Shown: piece after piece, positions 36,067-46,090 of the stretch
How the letters are laid out: each line of letters starts with the position of its first letter
Position numbering within the stretch: position 1 is the stretch's first letter
NCBI RefSeq assembly: GCF_031834595.1
Contig: NZ_CP115541.1
Span: forward strand, 2,598,501 to 2,662,500
DNA: 64,000 nt
Reading direction: 5' to 3'
Source of the DNA: Stenotrophomonas oahuensis
Lineage (GTDB): Bacteria > Pseudomonadota > Gammaproteobacteria > Xanthomonadales > Xanthomonadaceae
Program-made: the position numbers and the translations under genes
Notes under the pieces: generated by a model
What the model saw: only the letters and a program-made list of their open reading frames with translations
Databases searched by the model: none
Told to the model about the DNA's origin: nothing

Positions 36067-37440
36067 ATGAACGCCTCTACGCCTGCCAACGCTTCTGCCG
36101 CTTTGCCGACCGACTGGTCGCCGGAGAGCTGGCGCAGCCGGCCGGCGCTGCAGATGCCGACCTATCCCGATCCGGTCGCGCTGGATGCGTCACTGCATGA
36201 ACTGAAGCGGCTGCCGCCGCTGGTGACCTCGTGGGAGATCCTGTCGCTCAAGCGCCAATTGGCCGAGGCACAGGAGGGTAAGCGCTTCCTGTTGCAGGGC
36301 GGTGATTGCGCCGAGAACTTCAGCGACTGCGAAAGCACCACCATCTCCAACCGGCTCAAGGTGCTGCTGCAGATGAGCCTGGTGCTGGTGCACGGCATGC
36401 GCAAGCCGGTGATCCGCGTAGGGCGCTTTGCGGGCCAGTACGCCAAGCCGCGCTCGGCCGACACCGAAACCCGCGATGGCGTCACCTTGCCGAGTTACCG
36501 TGGCGATGTCATCAACGCGCCCGATTTCACCGAAGCTGCGCGACTGCCGGATCCGCGTCGGATGCTGCAGGCGCATGCGCATTCGGCGATGACCATGAAC
36601 TTCGTGCGCGCACTGATTGATGGCGGCTTCGCCGACCTGCACCACCCCGAATACTGGAACCTGGAGTGGGTACGTCACTCGCCGCTGGCCACCGACTACC
36701 AGAAGATGGTGTCGTCAATCGGCGACGCCGTCCGCTTCATGGAAACCCTGTCCGGCACCCAGGTGTACAACCTGAACCGGATTGACTTCTACACCTCGCA
36801 TGAAGCGCTGTTACTGCCCTACGAGCAGGCACTGACCCGGCAGGTGCCGCGTCAGCAGGGCTGGCTGAACCTGAGCACGCATTACCCCTGGATCGGCATG
36901 CGCACGGCCGCGCTGGATGGTGCGCATGTGGAGTACCTGCGTGGCGTGCGTAATCCGATTGCGATCAAGGTCGGCCCGTCAGTGCAGCCTGATCAGCTAC
37001 TGCGTCTGATCGATGTTCTGAATCCTGACGACGAACCCGGCCGCTTGAGCTTCATCCACCGCATGGGCGCGGCGCAGATCGCCGAGAAGCTGCCGCCGCT
37101 GCTGGATGCGGTGAAGCGCGATGGCCGCCGCGTGCTGTGGGTCTGCGATGCGATGCACGGCAATACCGAAAGCACCAGCAATGGCTTCAAGACGCGCCGG
37201 TTCGACAACGTGCGCAGCGAGGTGGAGCTGTCCTTCGACCTGCATGCCGCGGCCGGTACGCGACTGGGCGGCGTGCATCTGGAGCTCACCGGTGAGGATG
37301 TCACCGAGTGCACCGGTGGCGCGCGTGAGCTGACCGAGCGCGACCTGGAGCGGGCGTACCGGTCCACCGTGGATCCACGCCTGAACTATGAGCAGTCGCT
37401 GGAGATTGCGATGGCGATCGTGCGCAAGCAGTCCGCGTAA
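36067..37440 (+). CDS. Class II 3-deoxy-7-phosphoheptulonate (DAHP) synthase
   Basis: A 457-residue plant/class II type enzyme: phosphoenolpyruvate plus erythrose 4-phosphate gives DAHP, the first step of the shikimate pathway. LLQGGDCAENF has the metal-ligand Cys81. RVGRFAGQYAKPRS (residues 117-130) and HVEYLRGVRNPIAIKVGP are substrate-binding signatures. The class differs from the E. coli AroF/G/H enzymes. It follows dsbB closely; no aro neighbours are present. Confidence 0.94.
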   Translation: MNASTPANASAALPTDWSPESWRSRPALQMPTYPDPVALDASLHELKRLPPLVTSWEILSLKRQLAEAQEGKRFLLQGGDCAENFSDCESTTISNRLKVLLQMSLVLVHGMRKPVIRVGRFAGQYAKPRSADTETRDGVTLPSYRGDVINAPDFTEAARLPDPRRMLQAHAHSAMTMNFVRALIDGGFADLHHPEYWNLEWVRHSPLATDYQKMVSSIGDAVRFMETLSGTQVYNLNRIDFYTSHEALLLPYEQALTRQVPRQQGWLNLSTHYPWIGMRTAALDGAHVEYLRGVRNPIAIKVGPSVQPDQLLRLIDVLNPDDEPGRLSFIHRMGAAQIAEKLPPLLDAVKRDGRRVLWVCDAMHGNTESTSNGFKTRRFDNVRSEVELSFDLHAAAGTRLGGVHLELTGEDVTECTGGARELTERDLERAYRSTVDPRLNYEQSLEIAMAIVRKQSA

Positions 37441-37496
37441 CAAATCGATCATCGCCGCTCTGGCAGGGTAAGGGCTCTCCCCCCACAGGAGCCTGC

Positions 37497-38645
37497 ATGC
37501 ACGTCGACTGGACCCTGGCCGCCGAATACCTGTGGCCGATCGGCATCGCCCTGCTCATCGGCATCACCAGTTGGTGGCTGCTGATGGCACTCACCCGTCG
37601 CCTGAAAGGGCGTGAGTACCGGCGCGCGCGCATCGCCCGTGTGATCAGCCGACCGCTGGCCTTCGCACTGCCGCTGCTGGTGCTCATTCCCGCGCTGGAA
37701 GCGACCCCGCTGCAGGACCGCTGGCTTGACCAGGCACTACGCCTGCTGCATATCGGCCTCACCGCCTGTTTCGTCTGGTTCCTGGTGCGCGTAGTCGCGG
37801 CCGGCGAGCAGGCCATCCTGCGCGAGCATCGCATCGATGTGGCCGACAACCTGGCCGCGCGTCGCATCCATACCCAGACCCGGGTGCTGAGCCGGGTGCT
37901 GATGGGCGCGATCATCCTGGTCGGGATCTCGATGGTGCTGCTGACCTTCCCGATGGTGCGGCAGATCGGCACCGCGCTGCTGGCGTCGGCGGGCATCATC
38001 GGCCTGGTCGCCGGTATCGCGGCCAAGCCGGTGTTCGGCAATCTGATTGCCGGCCTGCAGATCGCGTTGACCCAGCCGATCCGGCTCGATGACGTGGTCA
38101 TTGTCGAAGGCGAGTGGGGCCGTGTGGAGGAGATCGGCAGCAGCTATGTCGTGGTGCGCGTATGGGACGAACGTCGCATGGTGGTGCCGTTGACCTGGTT
38201 CATCGAGAACCCGTTCCAGAACTGGACCCGGCGCAGCGCCGACCTGCTCGGCACGGCGTTCCTGTGGCTGGATTACCGCGCCCCGATCGGTGCGATCCGC
38301 GCCGAGCTGGAGCGCATCTGCCACAGCGAAAAACTGTGGGACGGACGTGTCTGCGTCACCCAGGTCACCGAAACCAGCGAGCACACCCTGCAGGTGCGCC
38401 TGCTGGTCAGCGCCCGCAACTCGGGCGATGCCTTCGACCTGCGCTGCATCGTGCGCGAGCGCATGCTGGATTTCCTCGCCCGCGAGCACCCACAGGCGCT
38501 GCCGCGTACGCGTGCCGAGTTGCTGGAACAGCCGGATCCGGCGCTGCAGGCCGCACGCGGGCGGCCTGCGGGGCACGTGCGCTCGCCTGGGGCAGAGGAC
38601 GGCGAACCGGCCGTGGACGTTACCGGATCAACGCCTCGGTCTTGA
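37497..38645 (+). CDS. MscS-family mechanosensitive channel
   Basis: 382 residues. About five hydrophobic segments (starting near residues 10, 55, 80, 135 and 160) lead into the family pore helix and beta domain: LLASAGIIGLVAGIAAKPVF, then GNLIAGLQIALTQPIRLDDVV and VEGEWGRVEEIGSSYVVVR. Such channels release solutes at hypo-osmotic shock. The C-terminus is a Pro/Glu-rich tail. The 3-prime end overlaps the convergent amidase gene by 26 bp. Confidence 0.9.
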   Translation: MHVDWTLAAEYLWPIGIALLIGITSWWLLMALTRRLKGREYRRARIARVISRPLAFALPLLVLIPALEATPLQDRWLDQALRLLHIGLTACFVWFLVRVVAAGEQAILREHRIDVADNLAARRIHTQTRVLSRVLMGAIILVGISMVLLTFPMVRQIGTALLASAGIIGLVAGIAAKPVFGNLIAGLQIALTQPIRLDDVVIVEGEWGRVEEIGSSYVVVRVWDERRMVVPLTWFIENPFQNWTRRSADLLGTAFLWLDYRAPIGAIRAELERICHSEKLWDGRVCVTQVTETSEHTLQVRLLVSARNSGDAFDLRCIVRERMLDFLAREHPQALPRTRAELLEQPDPALQAARGRPAGHVRSPGAEDGEPAVDVTGSTPRS

Positions 38646-40233
38646 ATGCCGGTGGCTTCCGCGCCCGGGTACGCTGTTCGTAGTCGTAGGCCAGCTCGAT
38701 CAGGCGCGGTTCGCTCCACGCCGTGCCCATGAACAGCAACCCCAGCGGCAGCCCGTTCACGTGCGCCATCGGCACGCTGATGCTGGGGTAACCCGCCACG
38801 GCGGCGGCACTGTAGTTGCCGCCGGGAAATGCATCGGCCTCGCCGCTGCGCAGCGGCCACGCGGCACCGGTGGTCGGGGCCACCAGCGCATCCAGGCGCT
38901 CGGCTTTGAGTGCCGCATCAATACCTTCGGGGCCCGCCAGCCGGCGCGCCTCGGTGCGCGCCGCAATGTACTCCGGGCTGCCCAGCGCGCCGGCCTGCGC
39001 GGCGCTCTCCATCAGGTCCTGGCCGAACAGCACCAGTTCCTTGTCTGCGTGTGTGCGGTTGAAGGCAATGATGGCGTCCAGGTCGCGCACCGGGGCCTGC
39101 TGGGTGGAGAGGTAGCGGGCCATGCCGGCCTTGAACTCGTGCAGCAGCACGATCCGCTCCGCGGCTTCCCACTGGTCCTGGGTGGGCAGGCGCACCGGGA
39201 CCACCACCGCACCCGCATCGCGCAGCACGGCGACCGCATGCTGCAGGGCGGGGGCAACGCCCGGTTGGGTGTCCAGCGACCCGTACAGCACGCCGATGCG
39301 CGCGCCGCGCAGGCCACCGTCCTTCAGCCGCGCGGTGTAGTCGTACACGGCCTGGCCCGGTCGGGTCGCGGTGGCCGGATCGGCGTCGTCGCGGCCGGCC
39401 ATGGCGGTCAGCAGGGCCGCCGCGTCGGACACGCTGCGGGTCATCGGCCCAGGGGTGTCCTGGCTGAACGAGATCGGCACCACGCCATCGCGGCTGACCA
39501 GCCCGACGGTGGGCTTCAGTCCGACAATGCCATTCACCGCAGCCGGGCAGACAATGCTGCCGTCGGTCTCGGTGCCGACCGCCGCCGCCACCAGGTTGGC
39601 CGCCACTGCCACCGCACTGCCGCTGCTGGAACCGCACGGGCTGTGGCTGAGGCGGTAGGGATTGCGGGTCTGCCCGCCGCGCGCGCTCCAGCCCGATACC
39701 GACTGGCTGGAACGGAAGTTGGCCCATTCGCTGAGGTTGGTCTTGCCCAGGATCAGGGCCCCGGCCGCGCGCAGGCGGGTGACCAGGAAGGCATCGTCCG
39801 GACGGAAGCCAGCCAGGGCCAGAGACCCGGCGCTGGTCCCCATCGGGCGCGCGCCAATGTTGTCCTTCAGCAGCAGCGGAATGCCATGCAGGGGCCCGCG
39901 CAGCTGCCCACGGCGGCGTTCGGCATCCAGCGCTGCCGCTTCCTTCAGGGCGTCCGGGTTGAGCTCCAGCACGGAATTCAGGCGCGGTCCGGCGCGGTCC
40001 AGCCGGGCGATGCGGTCCAGATAGGCGCGGGTGAGGGTGACGCTGTCCAGTTCGCCTGCAGCCATCTGCGCCTGCAGTTCGCTGATATCCGCTTCGGCAT
40101 AGGGGAACGGCGCGCTGGTGTCGGTCTTGTCCGCTGCGGCGGCATGCGCAGGGCTGGCCAATAGCGATGACGGCGAGGGCGAGCAGCCGCTCAGCGCGAT
40201 GGCCAGTGCCAGCGATGTCAGTGACAGACGCAT
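38620..40233 (-). CDS. Amidase-signature lipoprotein
   Basis: 537 residues of the amidase signature family (Ser-cisSer-Lys triad), which hydrolyses carboxamides. Predicted catalytic residues are Lys123 (LLLKDNIG), the cis-Ser within CGSSSGSA (202-204) and the nucleophile Ser226 (TETDGSI). The N-terminus carries a lipobox (ALSGC, Cys17), so the enzyme should be a periplasmic lipoprotein; the substrate is unknown. It is convergent with and overlaps the MscS gene by 26 bp. Confidence 0.9.
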   Translation of the reverse strand: MRLSLTSLALAIALSGCSPSPSSLLASPAHAAAADKTDTSAPFPYAEADISELQAQMAAGELDSVTLTRAYLDRIARLDRAGPRLNSVLELNPDALKEAAALDAERRRGQLRGPLHGIPLLLKDNIGARPMGTSAGSLALAGFRPDDAFLVTRLRAAGALILGKTNLSEWANFRSSQSVSGWSARGGQTRNPYRLSHSPCGSSSGSAVAVAANLVAAAVGTETDGSIVCPAAVNGIVGLKPTVGLVSRDGVVPISFSQDTPGPMTRSVSDAAALLTAMAGRDDADPATATRPGQAVYDYTARLKDGGLRGARIGVLYGSLDTQPGVAPALQHAVAVLRDAGAVVVPVRLPTQDQWEAAERIVLLHEFKAGMARYLSTQQAPVRDLDAIIAFNRTHADKELVLFGQDLMESAAQAGALGSPEYIAARTEARRLAGPEGIDAALKAERLDALVAPTTGAAWPLRSGEADAFPGGNYSAAAVAGYPSISVPMAHVNGLPLGLLFMGTAWSEPRLIELAYDYEQRTRARKPPAFKTEALIR

Positions 40234-40298
40234 CAGTGAGTGTCAGGTGTCCCCGGTTGCAGCGCTCAGGCTAACCAGCGGTTGCCGCGCTTGGCAAC

Positions 40299-40763
40299 TC
40301 AGTGACGCTTGCGCAGGTCGCGGGCGAGTACCCCGACCACGATCAGGTTGATGACCAGCACCGTCCACGAGGCCCAGCCGGGGTGGCGGAGGATGGCGTA
40401 AATATCGAAGGGCAGGTAGATGCCGGCGGTCACACAGCCGAGCCAGGAGGCCCAGGCCTTGGCCCGCCACAGGCCCCACGCTTCGAACAGATGCAGGACG
40501 CCGTAGGCGACCATGGCCGCTGCGGCCAGATGCACCGCGTCGGGGCTGATCATGTTCAGCAGCGAGGGAAGGGTGCCGTGATCCGGGTCCAGACTGAAAC
40601 GCCGGATCAGGGCGTTGACCCCATCGCGCAGTGGCTGCGGGCCGAGCACTTCCAGCCCGGTCGCCGCCAGCAGCGCCAGTGCCGCCTTGCCGGCTTCCAG
40701 CAAGGCGATCACATGAAGACCCGGATGCGTATGCGGATCCGGGTTGTAGGGCTTGTCGGTCAC
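40299..40763 (-). CDS. DUF2127 family membrane protein
   Basis: 154 residues with about four hydrophobic segments (near residues 20-40, 70-90, 100-118 and 130-147) and the pattern HVIALLEAGKAALALLAATG at the start, as in DUF2127 proteins. Function unknown. It lies 13 bp after the typA stop on the same strand, so it is probably co-transcribed with typA. Confidence 0.8.
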   Translation of the reverse strand: MTDKPYNPDPHTHPGLHVIALLEAGKAALALLAATGLEVLGPQPLRDGVNALIRRFSLDPDHGTLPSLLNMISPDAVHLAAAAMVAYGVLHLFEAWGLWRAKAWASWLGCVTAGIYLPFDIYAILRHPGWASWTVLVINLIVVGVLARDLRKRH

Positions 40764-40776
40764 GACAAAGGTCCGA

Positions 40777-42624
40777 TCAACCGGCGCGCGACGCCTTCTT
40801 GCGGTCGCTTTCGGTCAGGAACTTCTTGCGCAGACGGATTTCCTTCGGGGTGATTTCGACCAGTTCGTCGTCCTCGATGAAGTCCAGTGCCTGTTCCAGC
40901 GTGTACTTGATCGCCGGGGTCAGCTGGATCGCGTCGTCCTTGCCCGAAGCGCGCATGTTGGTCAGCGGCTTGGTCTTGATCGCGTTGACGGTCAGGTCGT
41001 TGTCCTTGGAGTGGATGCCGACCAGCTGGCCTTCGTACACGTTGTCGCCTTCAGCGGCGAACAGCTTGCCGCGTTCCTGCAGCGGGCCCAGCGAGTAGGC
41101 CGGGGTGACGCCCGGGGCATTGGCGATCATCACGCCGTTGATGCGCTTGGCGATCGCGCCCTGTTCCTTCGGACCGTAGTGGTCGAACACGTGGAACAGC
41201 AGGCCCGAACCCTGGGTCAGGGTCTTGAATTCGTTCTGGAAGCCGATCAGGCCACGGGCCGGGATCGAGTATTCCAGGCGCACGCGGCCCTTGCCGTCCG
41301 GCTCCATGTTCTTCAGCTGGCCCTTGCGGGTGCCCAGCTTTTCCATCACGCCGCCCTGGTGCACTTCTTCCACGTCCACCACCAGCTGTTCGATCGGCTC
41401 CATCTGCTGGCCGTCGATTTCCTTGATGATCACTTCCGGGCGCGACACGGCCAGTTCATAGCCTTCGCGACGCATGTTTTCGATCAGCACCGACAGGTGC
41501 AGTTCGCCACGGCCGGAGACCAGGAACTTGTCGGCGTCATCCAGCTGTTCGACCTTCAGGGCCACGTTGTGGACCTTTTCACGGTCCAGGCGGTCCTTGA
41601 TCTGGCGGCTGGTCAGGAACTTGCCACCGGACAGGTCCTTGTTGCCGGCGAACGGCGAGTTGTTGACCTGGAAGGTCATCGAGATGGTCGGCTCGTCCAC
41701 GGTCAGCGCCGGCAGCGCTTCCGGGGTGTCCGGGTGGCAGATGGTGTCGGAGATGGTCAGCTCCGGGATGCCCGAGATGGCCACGATGTCACCGGCTTCA
41801 GCGGTTTCCTGCTCGATGCGTTCCAGGCCCAGGAAGCCCAGCACCTGCGCGACCTTGCCGTTGCGCTTCTTGCCTTCGCGATCGATCACCGCGACCTGCA
41901 TGTTCTTCTTCAGCGTGCCGCGCTGGATGCGGCCGATGCCGATCACGCCCACGAAGTTGTTGTAATCCAGCTGGCTGATGCGCATCTGGAAGGCACCTTC
42001 CGGGTCCACTTCCGGCTTCGGCGCGTGCTGCATGATCGCTTCGTACAGCGGGGTCATGTCGCCGTCGCGCACGCTGTCTTCCAGACCGGCATAGCCGTTC
42101 AGGGCCGATGCGTAGACGATCGGGAAGTCCAGCTGCTCATTGGTGGCACCAAGCTTGTCGAACAGGTCGAACACCTGGTCGATCACCCACTCCGGACGCG
42201 AGCCCGGGCGGTCGACCTTGTTGACCACGACGATCGGCTTGAAGCCCATCGCGAAGGCCTTCTGGGTCACGAAGCGGGTCTGCGGCATCGGGCCGTCCAT
42301 CGCGTCGACCAGGATCAGCACGGTGTCGACCATCGACAGCACGCGCTCGACTTCGCCGCCGAAGTCGGCGTGTCCGGGGGTGTCGACGATGTTGATGCGG
42401 TTCTTGACGCCAGTGCGCTTGTCTTCCCAGGTGATGGCCGTGTTCTTGGCCAGGATCGTGATGCCACGCTCCTTTTCCTGGTCATTGCTGTCCATCACGC
42501 GTTCGGCGAGCACGGTGCGCTCGGAAAGCGTGCCGGACTGCTTGAGCAGCTGGTCGACAAGGGTGGTCTTACCGTGGTCGACGTGGGCGACGATGGCGAT
42601 GTTGCGAAGATTTTCGATGGACAT
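40777..42624 (-). CDS. typA: Ribosome-associated GTPase TypA/BipA
   Basis: A 615-residue translational GTPase related to EF-G that helps 50S assembly and stress or low-temperature growth. P-loop AHVDHGKTT (residues 13-21), DTPGHADF and [12 protein letters not shown] are intact. Domains II, III and V and the BipA-specific C-terminal domain ([17 protein letters not shown] onward) are complete. It is divergent from ppiB across a 260-bp spacer with a SMAG pair. Confidence 0.97.
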   Translation of the reverse strand: MSIENLRNIAIVAHVDHGKTTLVDQLLKQSGTLSERTVLAERVMDSNDQEKERGITILAKNTAITWEDKRTGVKNRINIVDTPGHADFGGEVERVLSMVDTVLILVDAMDGPMPQTRFVTQKAFAMGFKPIVVVNKVDRPGSRPEWVIDQVFDLFDKLGATNEQLDFPIVYASALNGYAGLEDSVRDGDMTPLYEAIMQHAPKPEVDPEGAFQMRISQLDYNNFVGVIGIGRIQRGTLKKNMQVAVIDREGKKRNGKVAQVLGFLGLERIEQETAEAGDIVAISGIPELTISDTICHPDTPEALPALTVDEPTISMTFQVNNSPFAGNKDLSGGKFLTSRQIKDRLDREKVHNVALKVEQLDDADKFLVSGRGELHLSVLIENMRREGYELAVSRPEVIIKEIDGQQMEPIEQLVVDVEEVHQGGVMEKLGTRKGQLKNMEPDGKGRVRLEYSIPARGLIGFQNEFKTLTQGSGLLFHVFDHYGPKEQGAIAKRINGVMIANAPGVTPAYSLGPLQERGKLFAAEGDNVYEGQLVGIHSKDNDLTVNAIKTKPLTNMRASGKDDAIQLTPAIKYTLEQALDFIEDDELVEITPKEIRLRKKFLTESDRKKASRAG

Positions 42625-42729
42625 GCGAAAGGGGGCCAGTCGGCGCCGGAAGTTGAAAAATGAAGTCCATCATTATACTGCTTTCAGGGCCAAACGCGAA
42701 AAGCCCCCTTCCGCGCATTCATCTACCCC

Positions 42730-42794
42730 GTAGAGCCACGCCCTGCGTGGCTTCGCGGTCCCGGCTGGGGCAGCCACGCAGGGCGTGGCTCTAC
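42730..42794. repeat. SMAG inverted pair, heads outward
   Basis: GTAG plus AGCCACGC-cct-GCGTGGCT (42730-42752) and its exact reverse complement (42772-42794, ending CTAC) form perfect 23-bp inverted repeats 19 bp apart. It lies in the typA/ppiB divergent spacer, between the two transcription units. Confidence 0.8.
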
Positions 42795-42884
42795 GGAGGC
42801 CTTCACTCATCGTCGAAGGCCGTCCGGGCACGGAGGGGTGTAGAATCACGGGGCTGAAACACCCCCGAATATTCAAGGATCCAC

Positions 42885-43376
42885 ATGTCCCTCATCGCCA
42901 CCTTCGACACCACCCAGGGCCCGATCAAGGTCGAGCTGTACCCGGACAAGGCTCCGCTGACCGTTGCCAATTTCGTGAACCTGGTCAAGCGCGGCTTCTA
43001 TGACGGCCTGATCTTCCACCGCGTCATCGCCGACTTCATGATCCAGGGTGGCTGCCCGAAGGGGCAGGGCACCGGTGGTCCGGGCTACAAGTTCGAAGAT
43101 GAAAAGAACGGCGTGAAGCACCAGATCGGCTCGCTGTCGATGGCCAATGCCGGTCCGAACACCAACGGCAGCCAGTTCTTCATCACCCACATCAAGACCG
43201 ACTGGCTGGACGGCAAGCACACCGTGTTCGGCCAGGTCCTGGAAGGCCAGGCCATCGTCGATTCGGTCAAGCAGGGCGACGTGATCCATTCGATCACCCT
43301 GGAAGGCGACACCGACGCCGTGCTGGCCGCCCAGGCCGAACGCGTCGCGGAGTGGAACAAGATCCTCGCCGCCTGA
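42885..43376 (+). CDS. ppiB: Peptidyl-prolyl cis-trans isomerase, cyclophilin type (cytoplasmic)
   Basis: 163 residues with no signal peptide, so cytoplasmic. [13 protein letters not shown] carries the catalytic Arg, and GSQFFITH the active-site Gln/Phe. It catalyses proline isomerisation during folding. A strong terminator follows 8 bp after the stop. Confidence 0.95.
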   Translation: MSLIATFDTTQGPIKVELYPDKAPLTVANFVNLVKRGFYDGLIFHRVIADFMIQGGCPKGQGTGGPGYKFEDEKNGVKHQIGSLSMANAGPNTNGSQFFITHIKTDWLDGKHTVFGQVLEGQAIVDSVKQGDVIHSITLEGDTDAVLAAQAERVAEWNKILAA

Positions 43377-43383
43377 TGCTTCC

Positions 43384-44482
<1,099 letters not shown>

Positions 44483-44495
44483 TAGCGGTTCCGGA

Positions 44496-44520
44496 GCGAC
44501 GACCAACGGTCGTCGCCTAC
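44496..44520 (-). repeat. SMAG-type palindrome (GACC/GGTC subfamily)
   Basis: GCGACGACC-aac-GGTCGTCGC followed by CTAC, so the GTAG head is on the minus strand. A single copy 13 bp after mdh, just before its terminator. Confidence 0.75.
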
Positions 44521-44530
44521 CGCGCTCTAC

Positions 44531-44555
44531 GGGGAGGCTTCGGCCTCCCCGTTTC
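44531..44555 (+). terminator. Intrinsic terminator of mdh
   Basis: GGGGAGGC-ttcg-GCCTCCCC followed by GTTTCTGTT. A stable tetraloop hairpin with an imperfect T-run. Confidence 0.75.
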
Positions 44556-44577
44556 TGTTATGGACCCCTGAATCGAC

Positions 44578-45192
44578 ATGATCCATCTGCACTACGCCGA
44601 CGATGCCCTGCTGGTGGCTGAGAAGCCCGCCGGCATGCTGTCCGTGCCCGGGCGTACGCCGGAAAACCAGGACTGCGTGGTGGCCCGGCTGCAGGTGCTG
44701 TATCCGGATGCGCTCACCGTGCACCGGCTCGACCAGGTCACCTCGGGGCTGCTGCTGCACGCACGCGGCAAGGCCATGCAGGCGGCGCTGTCGGCGCAGT
44801 TCGCGCAGCGCCAGGTGCACAAGCGCTATGTGGCAGTGCTGGAGGGGCTGTTGGATGGCGAGGCCGGCGAAGTGGACCTGCCGCTGATCGTGGACTGGCC
44901 GAACCGGCCGAAGCAGCAGGTGGACCATGAACGCGGCAAACCGGCGCTGACGCGCTGGACGGTGCTGGGTCGCGACGAAGTGGCCGGGCGGACCCGGGTC
45001 GAACTGGAACCGGTGACGGGCCGCAGTCATCAGCTCCGGCTGCATATGGCCAGCCTGGGCTACCCGATTGTGGGGGACGTGCTGTATGGCGCGCAGCCCG
45101 CCGCGCGCGTGCATCTGCACGCCTGCGCCTTGCGGTTCGCGCATCCCCTGAGCGGTGCCGCTGTGTCCGTGCACTCCACGCCAGGCTTCTGA
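44578..45192 (+). CDS. RluA-type pseudouridine synthase
   Basis: 204 residues, close to E. coli RluA (219), which makes pseudouridine in 23S rRNA (746) and tRNA (32). The catalytic Asp52 lies in HRLDQVTSGLLL. There is no S4 domain, unlike RluC/RluD, which favours the RluA type. YVAVLEGLLDGEAGEVDLPL and GRSHQLRLHM are conserved. The exact RNA target is not provable from sequence. Confidence 0.88.
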   Translation: MIHLHYADDALLVAEKPAGMLSVPGRTPENQDCVVARLQVLYPDALTVHRLDQVTSGLLLHARGKAMQAALSAQFAQRQVHKRYVAVLEGLLDGEAGEVDLPLIVDWPNRPKQQVDHERGKPALTRWTVLGRDEVAGRTRVELEPVTGRSHQLRLHMASLGYPIVGDVLYGAQPAARVHLHACALRFAHPLSGAAVSVHSTPGF

Positions 45193-45269
45193 CCGCGTCG
45201 GAACTGGCACTATCGAGCGCAGGATGGGATGACTATCATGCGCATTCTTCGAAAATCAGGGATGATCAA

Positions 45270-45992
45270 ATGACCCATCGGATCGGGTTCTTGCTGCTTG
45301 TAGTGTTGGCCGCGTGCGGATTCTCCGGAAAGGCCCTTGCATACCAGTCCTGCCAGAACGTCGTGGTTGGCATGGTGAACGGCAATCAGCCGGTGTTCCA
45401 GCAACAGTGCACCTGGTTGGCCGGTGCGATCGCACTGAATCCCACCACGCGCGGTTTGTCTTCGGCATGGAATCATCCCAATGCCGACAACGCGCTGGCC
45501 GATGTGCGAAGGAGCTGCGGCAGCGACTGCGTTGCGGTCAGTTTCTACAGCGACCATTACTACATGGCGGCGTCCGACACTGACGTGATCGGCTGGGGGG
45601 AAACGGCAGAGCTGGCCACGTACCAGTGCGTGATGGCATCCCAGGGCGCGCCCTGTGACGTGGTGGTCGCGGCGGGCAGTGGCGGAGCCGCACGGTACTG
45701 GTATTTCCACGCGCTGGGCTACAACAGCGCCCAGGACAAGGGCTACGCCTGGCGTGAAGCGCGCCGCCGGCGGGACGCGCGCAATGGGGTTCTGGAACAG
45801 TGCGGCAACGAGCCGGACTGCTTCGTCTTTGTCTACACGCTGGACCATGCCGCCATTGCCCGGTCAGAGAGTGGAAAGCTGTATGCGTCCGACGGCAAGA
45901 CCGCTGGCCAGGCCCGCCGCGCTGCGCGCAAGTACTGCGCCAAAGAGGAAGGCGGCAAGGCCAAGTGCGACGTCGTGACCGAAGCCAAGTAG
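45270..45992 (+). CDS. Exported DUF4189-like protein with internal duplication
   Basis: 240 residues. A signal peptide (hydrophobic to about residue 24, GKALA|YQS) suggests export. Two tandem copies of a DUF4189-like module follow (about 47-135 and 140-238). Each has an A(I/L)xxN segment, a ...ALxxVRRSCGSDC or ...GVLEQCGNEPDC motif, and a later C...C pair, so about four conserved Cys pairs. Function unknown; such proteins often accompany secreted effectors. No partner gene is next to it. Confidence 0.7.
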   Translation: MTHRIGFLLLVVLAACGFSGKALAYQSCQNVVVGMVNGNQPVFQQQCTWLAGAIALNPTTRGLSSAWNHPNADNALADVRRSCGSDCVAVSFYSDHYYMAASDTDVIGWGETAELATYQCVMASQGAPCDVVVAAGSGGAARYWYFHALGYNSAQDKGYAWREARRRRDARNGVLEQCGNEPDCFVFVYTLDHAAIARSESGKLYASDGKTAGQARRAARKYCAKEEGGKAKCDVVTEAK

Positions 45993-46090
45993 CGCGGGCT
46001 GAACGGCCGGCGCGTACGACCAAGGTCGTGCAGTGACACGCACCCCATCGGACTATGCTCGACCCCATGACTTTGTCTGGGAGGGCTGTC

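Noticed and set aside
38290..40164. Plus-strand frame of 624 codons opposite the amidase gene
   Set aside because: Shadow of the amidase gene; no domain, His/Arg/Gly-rich. The minus-strand amidase has full motifs and a lipobox.
40753..42663. Plus-strand frame of 636 codons opposite typA
   Set aside because: Reverse-frame artefact; TypA is complete and unmistakable on the minus strand.
46000..46036. GACC-aa-GGTC stem resembling a SMAG copy
   Set aside because: No GTAG head and the stem is short and imperfect; left out of the repeat count.
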